Of a stretch of DNA of 6,075 bases, positions 1 through 5,724 are shown in pieces. This stretch comes from an uncultured Phycisphaerales bacterium (GTDB lineage Bacteria; Planctomycetota; Phycisphaerae; WQYP01): assembly GCA_937901265.1 (NCBI GenBank), contig CALCHA010000416.1:1-6075 (forward strand), in the 5' to 3' direction. Position 1 is the stretch's first letter, and every line of letters starts with the position of its first letter. The translations under genes were made by a program, and so were the position numbers. Below the pieces are notes generated by a model. The model did not search any database, was not told the origin of the DNA, and was given only the letters and a program-made list of their open reading frames with translations.

Positions 1-1
1 C

Positions 2-496
2 CTGGCGGACACCCTCTTCGCGGCCGGCCTGACCGACCGCTTCGCCCCCGGCGGCCTGGGCGCGCCGATGTATCGAGCGATGATCCCCAACCCCACCGCC
101 CCCGAGCTGCCCGTCCCGACGCCGCTGAATGGGGCCAGCCTCGCCGCCATCGCCGATGCCGCCGCGGGCGACTTCCTGCTCGCCAGCAAAAAGTCCAGCG
201 AGGCCCTGCCCTACTTCCAGCGCGCCGCCGCCCTCGGCCGCTCCCCCACCAGCGGCACGCCGCGCGTCTCCAACGCCCGCGGCGATTCCAACTTCTCCGC
301 CGACGCCACCGGCCCCGCCGTCGCCCACGCCCTCCTCATGCTCGCCCAGATCGCCCTCTCCCACAACGACGGCCAGACCGCCATGAACTACCTCAATGCC
401 GCCGGCGGCGCCAACCCGACTGCCGAGCAACGGACCCAGATCAACGACCTGCAGATGCAGAACGCCCGCCTGATGAACAACGCGAACAACCGCTGA
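2..496 (+). CDS. C-terminal part of a TPR-like repeat protein (5' end outside window)
   Basis: The reading frame is open from the left edge and ends at TGA 494-496, giving 164 visible residues. The ATG at 68 is internal: the same frame reads LADTLFAAGLTDRF before it without a stop, so the gene starts upstream of the window. Two helix-pair segments look like tetratricopeptide repeats: one around GDFLLASKKSSEALPYFQRA (about visible residues 56-75), and one around ALLMLAQIALSHNDGQTAMN (about 110-129), followed by a helical tail ending in NNANNR. TPR proteins act as protein-protein interaction scaffolds. No catalytic motif is visible and the specific role is unknown. The segment between the repeats is rich in Ser/Gly/Pro (SPTSGTPRVSNARGDSN) and probably a flexible loop. 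The following gene starts 122 bp downstream with its own ribosome binding site. The TPR call rests on pattern only; another alpha-solenoid is possible. Confidence 0.6.
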   Translation: MADTLFAAGLTDRFAPGGLGAPMYRAMIPNPTAPELPVPTPLNGASLAAIADAAAGDFLLASKKSSEALPYFQRAAALGRSPTSGTPRVSNARGDSNFSADATGPAVAHALLMLAQIALSHNDGQTAMNYLNAAGGANPTAEQRTQINDLQMQNARLMNNANNR

Positions 497-618
497 TTTT
501 TCCCGCCCCGACTGGCCGCCCCGCTCCCGGTGCGGCGTAATATCCCGATCGAGCGGAGAATCCCCGCGAACGCTGTCCGTGGTTTGCTGACCGACTTTTC
601 CCGATTGGAGTTCGTCCC

Positions 619-1707
619 ATGAACGCTCTGAAAAAAACGCTCAGCCTGCTGACCCTCGCTGGGCTCACCGCCGCGTTTGTGCCCCTCTATGCCCAGCAGG
701 CGACCACCGCCCCCGCAAATCAGCCTGGCGCACGGGCCGGACGCGGCGGTCGTGGCGGACGCGGCGCACCCATCCCCGTCGATCCCAAGGCCGACGCCCG
801 CCTCAAGACCCAGGGCAACGTCGGCGCCCGCGTTCATGATCCCTCCACCATCATCGAATGCGATGGCGAATACTGGACCTTTTACACCGGGCAGGGCGTG
901 GGCAGCTGGCACTCCAAAGATCTGACGAACTGGGTCGCCGGGCCACGCGTCTTTGCCGCCGCACCCGCCTGGGTCCCCGAGAATGTCCCCGGTCATCGCG
1001 GCGCCGATTTCTGGGCCCCCGACGTCGCCAAAATCGGCGACCGCTACGTCCTCTTCTACGCCGCCTCCTCCTTCGGCAAAAATACCTCCGCCATCGGCGT
1101 CGCCTTCAACCCCACCCTCAATCCCGCCGCCCCCAATTTCAAATGGACCGATCAGGGAATGGTCATCAAGTCGGGCCAGGGCACCGATTACAATGCCATC
1201 GACCCGGCCATCTTCCAGGATACCGACAAGTCCCTCTGGCTCGCCTTCGGCTCGTTCTGGTCGGGCATCCGCATGATTCAGCTCGACCCCGCCACCTGCA
1301 AACGCATCAAGCCCGATTCGCCCGTCTACCTCCTCGCCCACTACAGCTCCATCGAGGCCGCCTATCTCTACAAGCACGATGGCCACTACTACCTGTTCAT
1401 GAACTGGGGTGCCTGCTGCCGCGGCACCAACTCCACCTACAACATCCGCGTCGGCCGGGCTGACAAAGTCACCGGGCCCTACCTCGACAAGACGGGCACG
1501 GACCTGCGCAATGGCGGCGGGACGCTGGTGCTGGGCACCGATGGCGATTTCATCGGCCCCGGCCACGCCGGCATCATCACCAAAGGCGGCCAGGAATTCA
1601 TGAGCATGCACTTCTACGATGGCGCCCGCGGCGGCGCTTCCGAACTCGCCATCCGCCCCGTCTCCTGGAGCCCCGATGGCTGGCCCATCGTCGGTGAACG
1701 CAAGTAA
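619..1707 (+). CDS. Secreted arabinan endo-1,5-alpha-L-arabinosidase, GH43 family
   Basis: This 362-residue protein would cleave internal alpha-1,5 bonds in arabinan (a pectin side chain) outside the cytoplasm. A signal peptide is clear: MNALKK, a hydrophobic stretch to about residue 20, and a likely cut after LYA (residue 25). A Gly/Arg-rich linker follows (about 36-50, GARAGRGGRGGRGAP). The GH43 five-bladed propeller runs from about 68 to the end. The three expected acidic residues are visible: Asp74 in HDPS (base), Asp195 in AIDPAIF (pKa modulator) and Glu246 in SSIEAAYLY (acid). GADFWAPDV (128-136), the family block ACCRGTNSTYNIRVGR (265-280) with VTGPYLD, and His331 in HFYDG, near the metal site of endo-arabinanases, support this class over xylosidase/arabinofuranosidase members. 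GGAG at 607-610 lies 8 nt before the ATG. It converges on the aldose 1-epimerase gene. The exact substrate is inferred from family motifs. Confidence 0.9.
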   Translation: MNALKKTLSLLTLAGLTAAFVPLYAQQATTAPANQPGARAGRGGRGGRGAPIPVDPKADARLKTQGNVGARVHDPSTIIECDGEYWTFYTGQGVGSWHSKDLTNWVAGPRVFAAAPAWVPENVPGHRGADFWAPDVAKIGDRYVLFYAASSFGKNTSAIGVAFNPTLNPAAPNFKWTDQGMVIKSGQGTDYNAIDPAIFQDTDKSLWLAFGSFWSGIRMIQLDPATCKRIKPDSPVYLLAHYSSIEAAYLYKHDGHYYLFMNWGACCRGTNSTYNIRVGRADKVTGPYLDKTGTDLRNGGGTLVLGTDGDFIGPGHAGIITKGGQEFMSMHFYDGARGGASELAIRPVSWSPDGWPIVGERK

Positions 1708-1729
1708 GCGCGGCCCCCCTTCGCCGCGC
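1708..1729. terminator. GC hairpin between convergent genes, possible bidirectional terminator
   Basis: GCGCGGC (1708-1714) and GCCGCGC (1723-1729) form a perfect 7-bp all-GC stem with an 8-nt loop. It starts directly after the arabinanase TAA and lies 5 bp from the stop of the convergent epimerase gene. No long T-run follows on either strand (only CGCTTT on plus), so intrinsic termination may be weak or the hairpin may mainly protect 3' ends. The position between two convergent stops is the main support. Confidence 0.5.
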
Positions 1730-1734
1730 CGCTT

Positions 1735-2880
1735 TCACTTCGCGCTGAAGGCGTAAATCGACGTCGAGGTGAACGTCTCCCCCGGCCGCAAAATGGTGTT
1801 GGGAAACGCCGGCTCGTGCACCGCATCGGGAAAATGCTGCGGCTCCAGGCACAGCCCCGGGTGCCGATTGTCCCCCGTGTACAGCTGCAGCCCCGGCTGG
1901 TCCGTCAGCACCTCCAGCGTCCGACCGCTCTTGGGATCATGCAGCCGGGCCGCCAGCGCCAGCGACTTGCCCCCGCTGTTGAGCACGAAGTTGTGATCGT
2001 ACGTCCGCATCGGCTTGAGCTCCGCCAGCCGCGAGCCAATCGTGTGCGCCTGCGCGGGATCCTCTTTGCCCTCTGTGAAATCCAGCGGCGTCCCTTTCAC
2101 CGGTGCCAGCGCCCCCGTCGGAATCAGCGTCGCATCCGCCGGCGTGAAACGGTCCGCATCAATCCACAATTGCTCCCCCAGGATGTCCCCGCTCCCCGCG
2201 CCGCCAAGATTGAAGTAGGCGTGGCTCGTCAGATTCACCGGCGTCGCTTTGTCCGTCGTCGCCGCGTACGTCAGCATCAGCCGATCGTCCGCCGTCAGCG
2301 TGTAGGTCACGCTCGGCGTCAGGTTGCCTGGGAAATGCTCCTCGCCATCCTTCGAGTGATAGGTGAAGCGCACCGCCGCCGTCGTCGTCGCGCCCGGCGC
2401 CGGCGGCAGAATTTCACCCTCCCACACCACCGCCGCGAATCCCTTCTTCCCGCCATGGAGCGTGTGCGGCCCATTGTTGGCGAACAACTTGTAGGTCTGC
2501 CCGTCGAGATCAAAAGTCGCGTTGGCAATGCGGTTGGCCACGCGCCCCTGAATGGCCGCGGGCGTCGGATAGCCGCGCTGATAGCGCTCAAAGGTGTCCG
2601 CCCCCAGCACCACGTTGGCCACCTGCCCCTTCGCATCGGGCACGCTCAACTCGGTGATCGTCGCCCCGACGCTCATCACGCGCAGGACCATGCCGTGGCT
2701 GTTTTTCAGCGTGAATCGCTGCACTGTCTCGCCATCGCTGGTCTTCCCCCACGTCTCCACGCTGGCCGTGGGCCCCTCGTGCCCCGCCCCCGGTCCCGCC
2801 CCCGGTCCCGCCAGAGGTCCCGCGCGTCCCGCCGCCGCCATCGCCAGCAGCAGTGCCATCGCCAGCATCCGCTTCTTCAT
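1735..2880 (-). CDS. galM: Exported aldose 1-epimerase (mutarotase)
   Basis: This 381-residue enzyme should interconvert the alpha and beta anomers of aldoses such as galactose or glucose. Family blocks appear in order: GRVANRIANATF (112-123), NNGPHTLHGGKKGF (135-148), TPVNLTSHAYFNLGG (213-227), TYDHNFVL (293-300), QLYTGDN (332-338) and LCLEPQHFPDAVH (343-355). By analogy with GalM, catalytic residues are His142, His220, Asp295 and the base Glu346. Start: an ATG at 2910 overlaps the previous gene; the ATG at 2880 is preferred because GAGG lies 8 nt upstream and translation from it gives a clean signal peptide, MKKRMLAMALLLAMAAAGRA, with a cut near residue 20. A four-residue Ala/Gly/Pro repeat follows. 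Oddities are the export signal, since many GalM proteins are cytoplasmic, and Ser219 where Asn is usual before the catalytic His. It lies 10 bp after nuoI, so co-transcription is likely. Confidence 0.92.
   Translation of the reverse strand: MKKRMLAMALLLAMAAAGRAGPLAGPGAGPGAGHEGPTASVETWGKTSDGETVQRFTLKNSHGMVLRVMSVGATITELSVPDAKGQVANVVLGADTFERYQRGYPTPAAIQGRVANRIANATFDLDGQTYKLFANNGPHTLHGGKKGFAAVVWEGEILPPAPGATTTAAVRFTYHSKDGEEHFPGNLTPSVTYTLTADDRLMLTYAATTDKATPVNLTSHAYFNLGGAGSGDILGEQLWIDADRFTPADATLIPTGALAPVKGTPLDFTEGKEDPAQAHTIGSRLAELKPMRTYDHNFVLNSGGKSLALAARLHDPKSGRTLEVLTDQPGLQLYTGDNRHPGLCLEPQHFPDAVHEPAFPNTILRPGETFTSTSIYAFSAK
2779..2826 (-). repeat. 12-bp tandem repeat encoding an AGP-type linker
   Basis: Four imperfect 12-bp units, most clearly GGTCCCGC at 2792, 2804 and 2816 on the plus strand, lie inside the epimerase gene. 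They encode RAGP-LAGP-GAGP-GAGH (residues 19-34), covering the predicted signal peptidase site and the start of the mature protein. Such a repeat can expand or contract in frame and probably forms a flexible linker. Confidence 0.7.
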
Positions 2881-2888
2881 GCGCATCG

Positions 2889-2892
2889 CCTC
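2889..2892 (-). promoter_or_regulatory. Ribosome binding site that decides the galM start
   Basis: GAGG on the minus strand (CCTC at 2889-2892) is 8 nt before the ATG at 2880-2878 and overlaps the TGA of nuoI (2893-2891). It is only 2 nt from the ATG at 2886 and lies inside the frame opened at 2910, so it favours 2880. Overlap with the upstream stop suggests translational coupling. Confidence 0.6.
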
Positions 2893-3424
2893 ACATGGGT
2901 TTTTTATCAATCGTCTGATCGTAAATCGACAGCAGTTTTTCCTTGTCGAAGATCATTTCCGACCGCGTCAGCCCCACCATGTCATACTCATAGGTAAGCT
3001 CGATGGCATCCACCGGGCAGGCCTCTTCGCACATGCCGCAGTAGATGCAGCGCAGTTCGTCAAGGTCGAATTTCGCCGGATATTTTTCCCGATCCGACCA
3101 GGGGGCCTGTTCCCCGACGATGTGGATGCAGTGCGCCGGGCAGGCCGTGGCACACATGTAACAGGCCACGCACTTCACCCGGCCCTGCTCGTCGCGGTTG
3201 AGCCGATGCACCCCGCGGTAGGTCTGGATGTCCATCCCCCCATCCATCACGTCCTTGTTCTCCCGCCGCTCCTCCGGGTACTGCATCGTGCGATGCCCGC
3301 CCACGATCGACTTGCCCAGGTGGCGAATCGTGGTGCCCAGCCCCGCCAGGATCGCGGGGATAAACATGTTCTCAAAGCTCTTGAGCTTCGGTTCGTGCAG
3401 TTCAACGACATCTTCGGGTTTCAT
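2891..3424 (-). CDS. nuoI: NADH-quinone oxidoreductase subunit I-like 2x[4Fe-4S] protein
   Basis: This 177-residue protein resembles NuoI, the peripheral-arm complex I subunit whose two [4Fe-4S] clusters (N6a/N6b) pass electrons towards the quinone-site subunit. Both binding motifs are intact: CVACYMCATACP with Cys85, 88, 91 and 95, and CIYCGMCEEACP with Cys126, 129, 132 and 136. In the usual crossed arrangement the last Cys of each motif ligates the other cluster. The N-terminal amphipathic segment (FENMFIPAILAGLGTTIRHL, 17-36) and MQYPEE...YRGVHRL match NuoI rather than a free ferredoxin, as does the length. No other nuo gene is in the window. The ATG at 3424 has only a weak GGA 7-9 nt upstream. 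Its neighbours are a Rieske-like lipoprotein 88 bp upstream and galM 10 bp downstream. It could serve a complex I encoded elsewhere or another redox partner. Confidence 0.88.
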   Translation of the reverse strand: MKPEDVVELHEPKLKSFENMFIPAILAGLGTTIRHLGKSIVGGHRTMQYPEERRENKDVMDGGMDIQTYRGVHRLNRDEQGRVKCVACYMCATACPAHCIHIVGEQAPWSDREKYPAKFDLDELRCIYCGMCEEACPVDAIELTYEYDMVGLTRSEMIFDKEKLLSIYDQTIDKKPM

Positions 3425-3458
3425 GGCTCAGTCCAACGCACAAGGTATCCACCCCCTC

Positions 3459-3487
3459 AGCATACACGCCCGGCGGACCCGGGCCAA
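3459..3487 (-). promoter_or_regulatory. Possible promoter for nuoI-galM
   Basis: On the minus strand TTGGCC (3487-3482) and TATGCT (3464-3459) are 17 bp apart. Each matches 4 of 6 bases of the sigma70 boxes, and the start point would be about 28 nt before the nuoI ATG. The match is weak and the spacer overlaps the hairpin at 3468-3484, so this is a suggestion only. The 88-bp gap is the largest in the minus-strand block, which makes an internal promoter reasonable. Confidence 0.22.
3468..3484 (-). terminator. GC hairpin downstream of the Rieske-like lipoprotein gene
   Basis: GCCCGG (3468-3473) and CCGGGC (3479-3484) form a perfect 6-bp stem with a 5-nt loop, 28 bp past the lipoprotein stop. 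No T-run follows, so it may be a weak terminator, an mRNA 3'-end stabiliser or chance in GC-rich DNA. Confidence 0.3.
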
Positions 3488-3512
3488 TTCCAGTGAAGCC
3501 TGCTTCCGCGGC

Positions 3513-3944
3513 TCACATCCCGTGCAGCTTGTCCAGGTCCACCGTCAGCGTGCCCGTCGCGCTCGGCCGTGCTGCCGTCGCCGGCAGCGGCATCGTCGCC
3601 GGGCCTTTCGTCGGCCGCCCGAGGATGTCGAAGTGGCTGCCATTGGCACACTCAAACTGCCCGGCCGCCGCGTTCCATCGCGCCATCTCCCCCTTTTCCG
3701 AACAGCGCGGCCAGATCGCCACCACTGTCCCGTCGTCGTTGCTCACCACGATCCCGTAACGCTCCACGAATTTCGTGCTCACCGACCCTGCCGGAAAATC
3801 ACTCGCCGGGCCAATGTCCACCACTCCCGAAGTCACCTTCGCTGGCCGATCCCGCGCCGCGGAGGCGCACCCGCTCACCCCCACGCACGCCGCCAGCACC
3901 AGCACCACACTCCCCGCCGCCCGCCGCATTGCCTTCGCATCCAT
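3513..3944 (-). CDS. Lipoprotein with a degenerate, probably cluster-less Rieske domain
   Basis: This 143-residue protein has an N-terminal signal with a lipobox VSGC, so Cys26 should be lipidated after cleavage. The mature part follows the layout of QcrA-type Rieske domains: VDIGPASDFPAGSV (42-54), a VVAIW strand (74-78), then the two ligand loops, then KGPATMPLP (113-121) and the final strand GTLTVDL (131-137). The ligands are broken. Loop 1, normally C-T-H-x-G-C, reads C81-S-E83-K-G-E, so His is replaced by Glu. Loop 2, normally C-P-x-H-G-S-x-F-D, reads C99-A-N-G-S-H-F-D, one residue short with the His missing. A [2Fe-2S] Rieske cluster is therefore unlikely. GAGGAG at 3951-3956 sits 6 nt before the ATG. 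It follows an intact Rieske gene by 45 bp. The function is unknown; a structural or regulatory partner of an envelope redox complex is an inference. Confidence 0.72.
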   Translation of the reverse strand: MDAKAMRRAAGSVVLVLAACVGVSGCASAARDRPAKVTSGVVDIGPASDFPAGSVSTKFVERYGIVVSNDDGTVVAIWPRCSEKGEMARWNAAAGQFECANGSHFDILGRPTKGPATMPLPATAARPSATGTLTVDLDKLHGM

Positions 3945-3989
3945 GCACCACTCCTCGTTTAAATCCAGCGCATCCCTGCCTTATCGGCT

Positions 3990-4523
3990 TCATGCCTTGA
4001 TCGTCACCACCGTATCCGCCCCCGCATCCGTCAGCAGCGCCGTGATGTCCACCTCCACCATCCCCTCCTTGCTCAGCCGCAGTTTGTAGCGCCCCAGCGG
4101 CCTGGACGCCGGCGGAGTGGTCACCGCGCCAGTCAGCGAAAATTGCGCCTTGTGCCGCGGACACACCAGCTCCGGGGCCTTGCCATCCGCCAGCGGCTTG
4201 CCGCCGTTCTGCGGTTTGACGATCCCCCCCTGGTGCGTGCACTTGGTCGAAAGTGCGAACACCTCCGCCCCCTTCCGCGCCAGCACGAAGGGCTGGTTCG
4301 CCACCATCACAAAGGAGTCCTCGCCAATGCTCGCCGCCTTCGTGGTCACGATCCATCCGTCGGCCGCGATGGTCGTCTCAATCCCCGCCGCCGCCCCCGC
4401 CGCCGCCCCGGCCGTCGCCGGGCCCGCGCGGGTCGCCCCATCGACGCAGTCGCACGCACACACCGCCACCCCCACCGCCGCCACCTTGAGAGCCATCCGG
4501 CGGCTCATGCCTTGACCGTCCAT
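3990..4523 (-). CDS. Tat-exported Rieske [2Fe-2S] protein
   Basis: This 177-residue protein carries a complete Rieske cluster site: C95-T-H97-Q-G-G and C121-P-R-H124-K, two Cys and two His ligands. The extra cysteines that form the disulfide in bc1/b6f Rieske proteins are absent (Gly100 and Arg123 in their places), as in lower-potential ferredoxin- or oxygenase-type Rieske domains. The N-terminus has a twin-arginine signal, SRRMALK (7-13), then a hydrophobic run ending in a cysteine cluster VCACDC (21-26) and an Ala/Gly-rich linker (38-47). Export of the folded cluster protein via Tat is expected; no classical lipobox is clear. The ATG at 4523 is chosen for AAGGAG 9 nt upstream. The same frame stays open much further upstream but there overlaps the adenosyltransferase gene in another frame. 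The partner is unknown; the next genes encode a cluster-less Rieske relative and NuoI. Confidence 0.88.
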   Translation of the reverse strand: MDGQGMSRRMALKVAAVGVAVCACDCVDGATRAGPATAGAAAGAAAGIETTIAADGWIVTTKAASIGEDSFVMVANQPFVLARKGAEVFALSTKCTHQGGIVKPQNGGKPLADGKAPELVCPRHKAQFSLTGAVTTPPASRPLGRYKLRLSKEGMVEVDITALLTDAGADTVVTIKA

Positions 4524-4532
4524 CACCGACCG

Positions 4533-4538
4533 CTCCTT
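4533..4538 (-). promoter_or_regulatory. Ribosome binding site that decides the Rieske gene start
   Basis: AAGGAG on the minus strand (CTCCTT at 4533-4538) is 9 nt before the ATG at 4523. It fixes the start at MDGQGMSRR rather than the second Met at 4508 or a long upstream extension. Confidence 0.65.
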
Positions 4539-4576
4539 GATTGCCCTTGAACCTGTGCCGTTAAGTATATCGCCGC

Positions 4577-5152
4577 TTACCCCGGTTTCTTGCTCTGCCA
4601 CTGAACGTCCGCCACCCCGTCCAGCTGGTTGGCCAGCCGCGCCAGCGTGAACAGCAGGTCCGACAGCCGGTTCAGATAGATCAGCGGCACCCGCAGCGCC
4701 GCCTCCCCCGCCCCCCCCGCTTCCGCCAGCGCCAGCGACGTCAGCAGCCGCTCGGCACGACGGCACACCGTCCGCGCCACATGCAGCCGGGCCGCCGTCA
4801 GCCCGCCTCCCGGCAGGATAAAGCTTTTCAGCGGCGGCAGTTGCGCCGTCGCGGCGTCGATGTGCCCCTCCAGCCGCCCCACCGCCTCCCCCCTCAGCCG
4901 CTGCACCTTGGCCTCGTTCTTCGACCCCACCGGCGTCGCCAGGTCCGACCCCACCACGAACAGCTCCTGCTGCAGCTCCGTCAGCAGCCCCTGCAGCGCC
5001 GGGTGCTGACAATCCGTCAACGCCACCCCCAGGTGACTGTTCAGCTCGTCAAGCGTCCCGTACGTCTCGATTCGCAAATGCGATTTCGTCACGCGCGTCC
5101 CATCAAATAGCACCGTCTCCCCCCGGTCCCCAAACTTGGTGTAGATCTTCAT
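4577..5152 (-). CDS. PduO-type cob(I)alamin adenosyltransferase (ATR)
   Basis: This 191-residue enzyme transfers the adenosyl group of ATP to cob(I)alamin, making adenosylcobalamin in the cytoplasm. All PduO-type landmarks are present: an N-terminal ATP-binding stretch KIYTKFGDRGETVLFDGTRV (2-21), with Phe7 where Thr is common, YGTLDELNSHLG (31-42), FILPGG (111-116), AARLHVARTVCRRAERL (120-136) with the conserved Arg-rich helix, and YLNRLSDLLFTLARLAN (159-175). The length matches the trimeric single-domain enzymes (human MMAB, bacterial PduO N-terminal domain). The start at 5152 is supported by the motif beginning at residue 2; the ribosome site is modest (AGGA, 10 nt upstream). It lies 42 bp after the ASCH gene and 53 bp before the Rieske gene on the same strand. 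No cobalamin riboswitch fits the short upstream gap. No adenosylcobalamin-dependent enzyme is visible, so the consumer lies elsewhere. Confidence 0.93.
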   Translation of the reverse strand: MKIYTKFGDRGETVLFDGTRVTKSHLRIETYGTLDELNSHLGVALTDCQHPALQGLLTELQQELFVVGSDLATPVGSKNEAKVQRLRGEAVGRLEGHIDAATAQLPPLKSFILPGGGLTAARLHVARTVCRRAERLLTSLALAEAGGAGEAALRVPLIYLNRLSDLLFTLARLANQLDGVADVQWQSKKPG

Positions 5153-5194
5153 CGCCAGGTCATCCTAACAAAATGCAAACTTTGTGGGAACTTT

Positions 5195-5719
5195 TTAGCC
5201 GCCTGGTGCGTTGTGAAGGATGAAGTCGCGCAGTTTGCGGCGTTGGGTGGCAGTCATGGCGGTGCGGCGGCGCGACTTGGGGCGCGCGGGCGCAATCCGG
5301 GAGGCAGGACCATGCAGGGTGGATTTTCTGAGAACGCTTTTTCTCACCCGCCCCCCCTCGGGGGCCGGCTCGATGGGCGCGGGCAGGACCAGCTTCTCCC
5401 CGGCGGCGTCGACCGGCCACTCGAACTTGATCCGGAAGAGCTGGCGGATTTTGACCGCGGGCTTGCTCGCTGGGCCGTAGATTTTGCGCAGCTCTGCCCG
5501 GAGCTCGCGCAGGCTCTTGAAACCATCGGCTCGGGCGTCCTCTTCGGTGAGGCTGTCGAGTGCGGGGAGCAGATCGACGGCGAGGATCTTCATCCGCCCC
5601 AGCCCGGGGGTGTAGGAGAGCTGCCCGACACGCACCAGCGCCCGGGTCCAGAGCCGCAGCGTCTGACGCTTCAGACCCTGCCGCACCAGCAGCACCAGAT
5701 GACGTTTGAGCAGCAGCAT
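5195..5719 (-). CDS. ASCH-domain protein with a basic C-terminal tail
   Basis: This 174-residue protein starts with an ASCH-type pattern: LLLKRHLVLLVRQG (2-15), the signature GLKRQTLRLW (15-24), VGQLSYTPGLGRMKI (31-45), then SLTEEDARADGF (56-67), which is the usual ASCH ending with the acidic residues, and SLRELRAELRKIY. ASCH domains are beta-barrels related to PUA and predicted to bind RNA. In E. coli YqfB, an ASCH N4-acetylcytidine amidohydrolase, a Lys, Thr and Glu in matching motifs are catalytic; Lys17, Thr20 and Glu59/60 are candidates here. The C-terminal part (about 121-165) is strongly basic and Pro/Ala-rich, consistent with nucleic acid contact. The ATG at 5719 directly follows an in-frame TAA and has no Shine-Dalgarno, so the message may be leaderless. 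Later Met codons would lose the signature. It is divergent from the ATPase gene at 5792. Substrate unknown. Confidence 0.72.
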   Translation of the reverse strand: MLLLKRHLVLLVRQGLKRQTLRLWTRALVRVGQLSYTPGLGRMKILAVDLLPALDSLTEEDARADGFKSLRELRAELRKIYGPASKPAVKIRQLFRIKFEWPVDAAGEKLVLPAPIEPAPEGGRVRKSVLRKSTLHGPASRIAPARPKSRRRTAMTATQRRKLRDFILHNAPGG

Positions 5720-5724
5720 TTACG

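Noticed and set aside
515..536. GCCGC/GCGGC hairpin after the TPR-like gene
   Set aside because: Five-bp stem with a 12-nt loop and no T-run; not distinguishable from background in GC-rich DNA.
538..543. TAATAT as a -10 box for the arabinanase
   Set aside because: No acceptable -35 box 16-18 bp upstream; a lone AT-rich hexamer is weak evidence.
388..1611. 407-aa minus-strand open frame opposite the arabinanase
   Set aside because: Low-complexity Gly/Ala/Asp-rich translation without any recognisable motif; it is the antisense shadow of a GC-rich gene with clear GH43 motifs.
2886..2910. Earlier starts for galM at 2910 or 2886
   Set aside because: Starting at 2910 overlaps nuoI by 20 bp and puts polar residues before the signal peptide; the GAGG is only 2 nt from 2886.
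1816..2997. 393-aa plus-strand open frame opposite galM
   Set aside because: Arg-rich translation typical of an antisense shadow; galM on the other strand has all catalytic motifs.
4564..4569. TATACT (minus strand) as a -10 box for the Rieske gene
   Set aside because: Good -10 match but the hexamer 17 bp upstream (CAAGAA) does not resemble a -35 box and no extended -10 is present.
4524..5012. Long N-terminal extension of the Rieske frame
   Set aside because: It overlaps the adenosyltransferase gene in another frame and is Gly/Ala-rich; AAGGAG before 4523 and the Tat signal fix the start.
5168..5185. ACAAA/TTTGT inverted repeat before the adenosyltransferase gene
   Set aside because: Arms of only 5 bp around an 8-nt spacer in AT-rich DNA; likely chance.
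5153..5194. Cobalamin riboswitch before the adenosyltransferase gene
   Set aside because: The gap is only 42 bp, far too short, and no B12-box-like sequence was seen.
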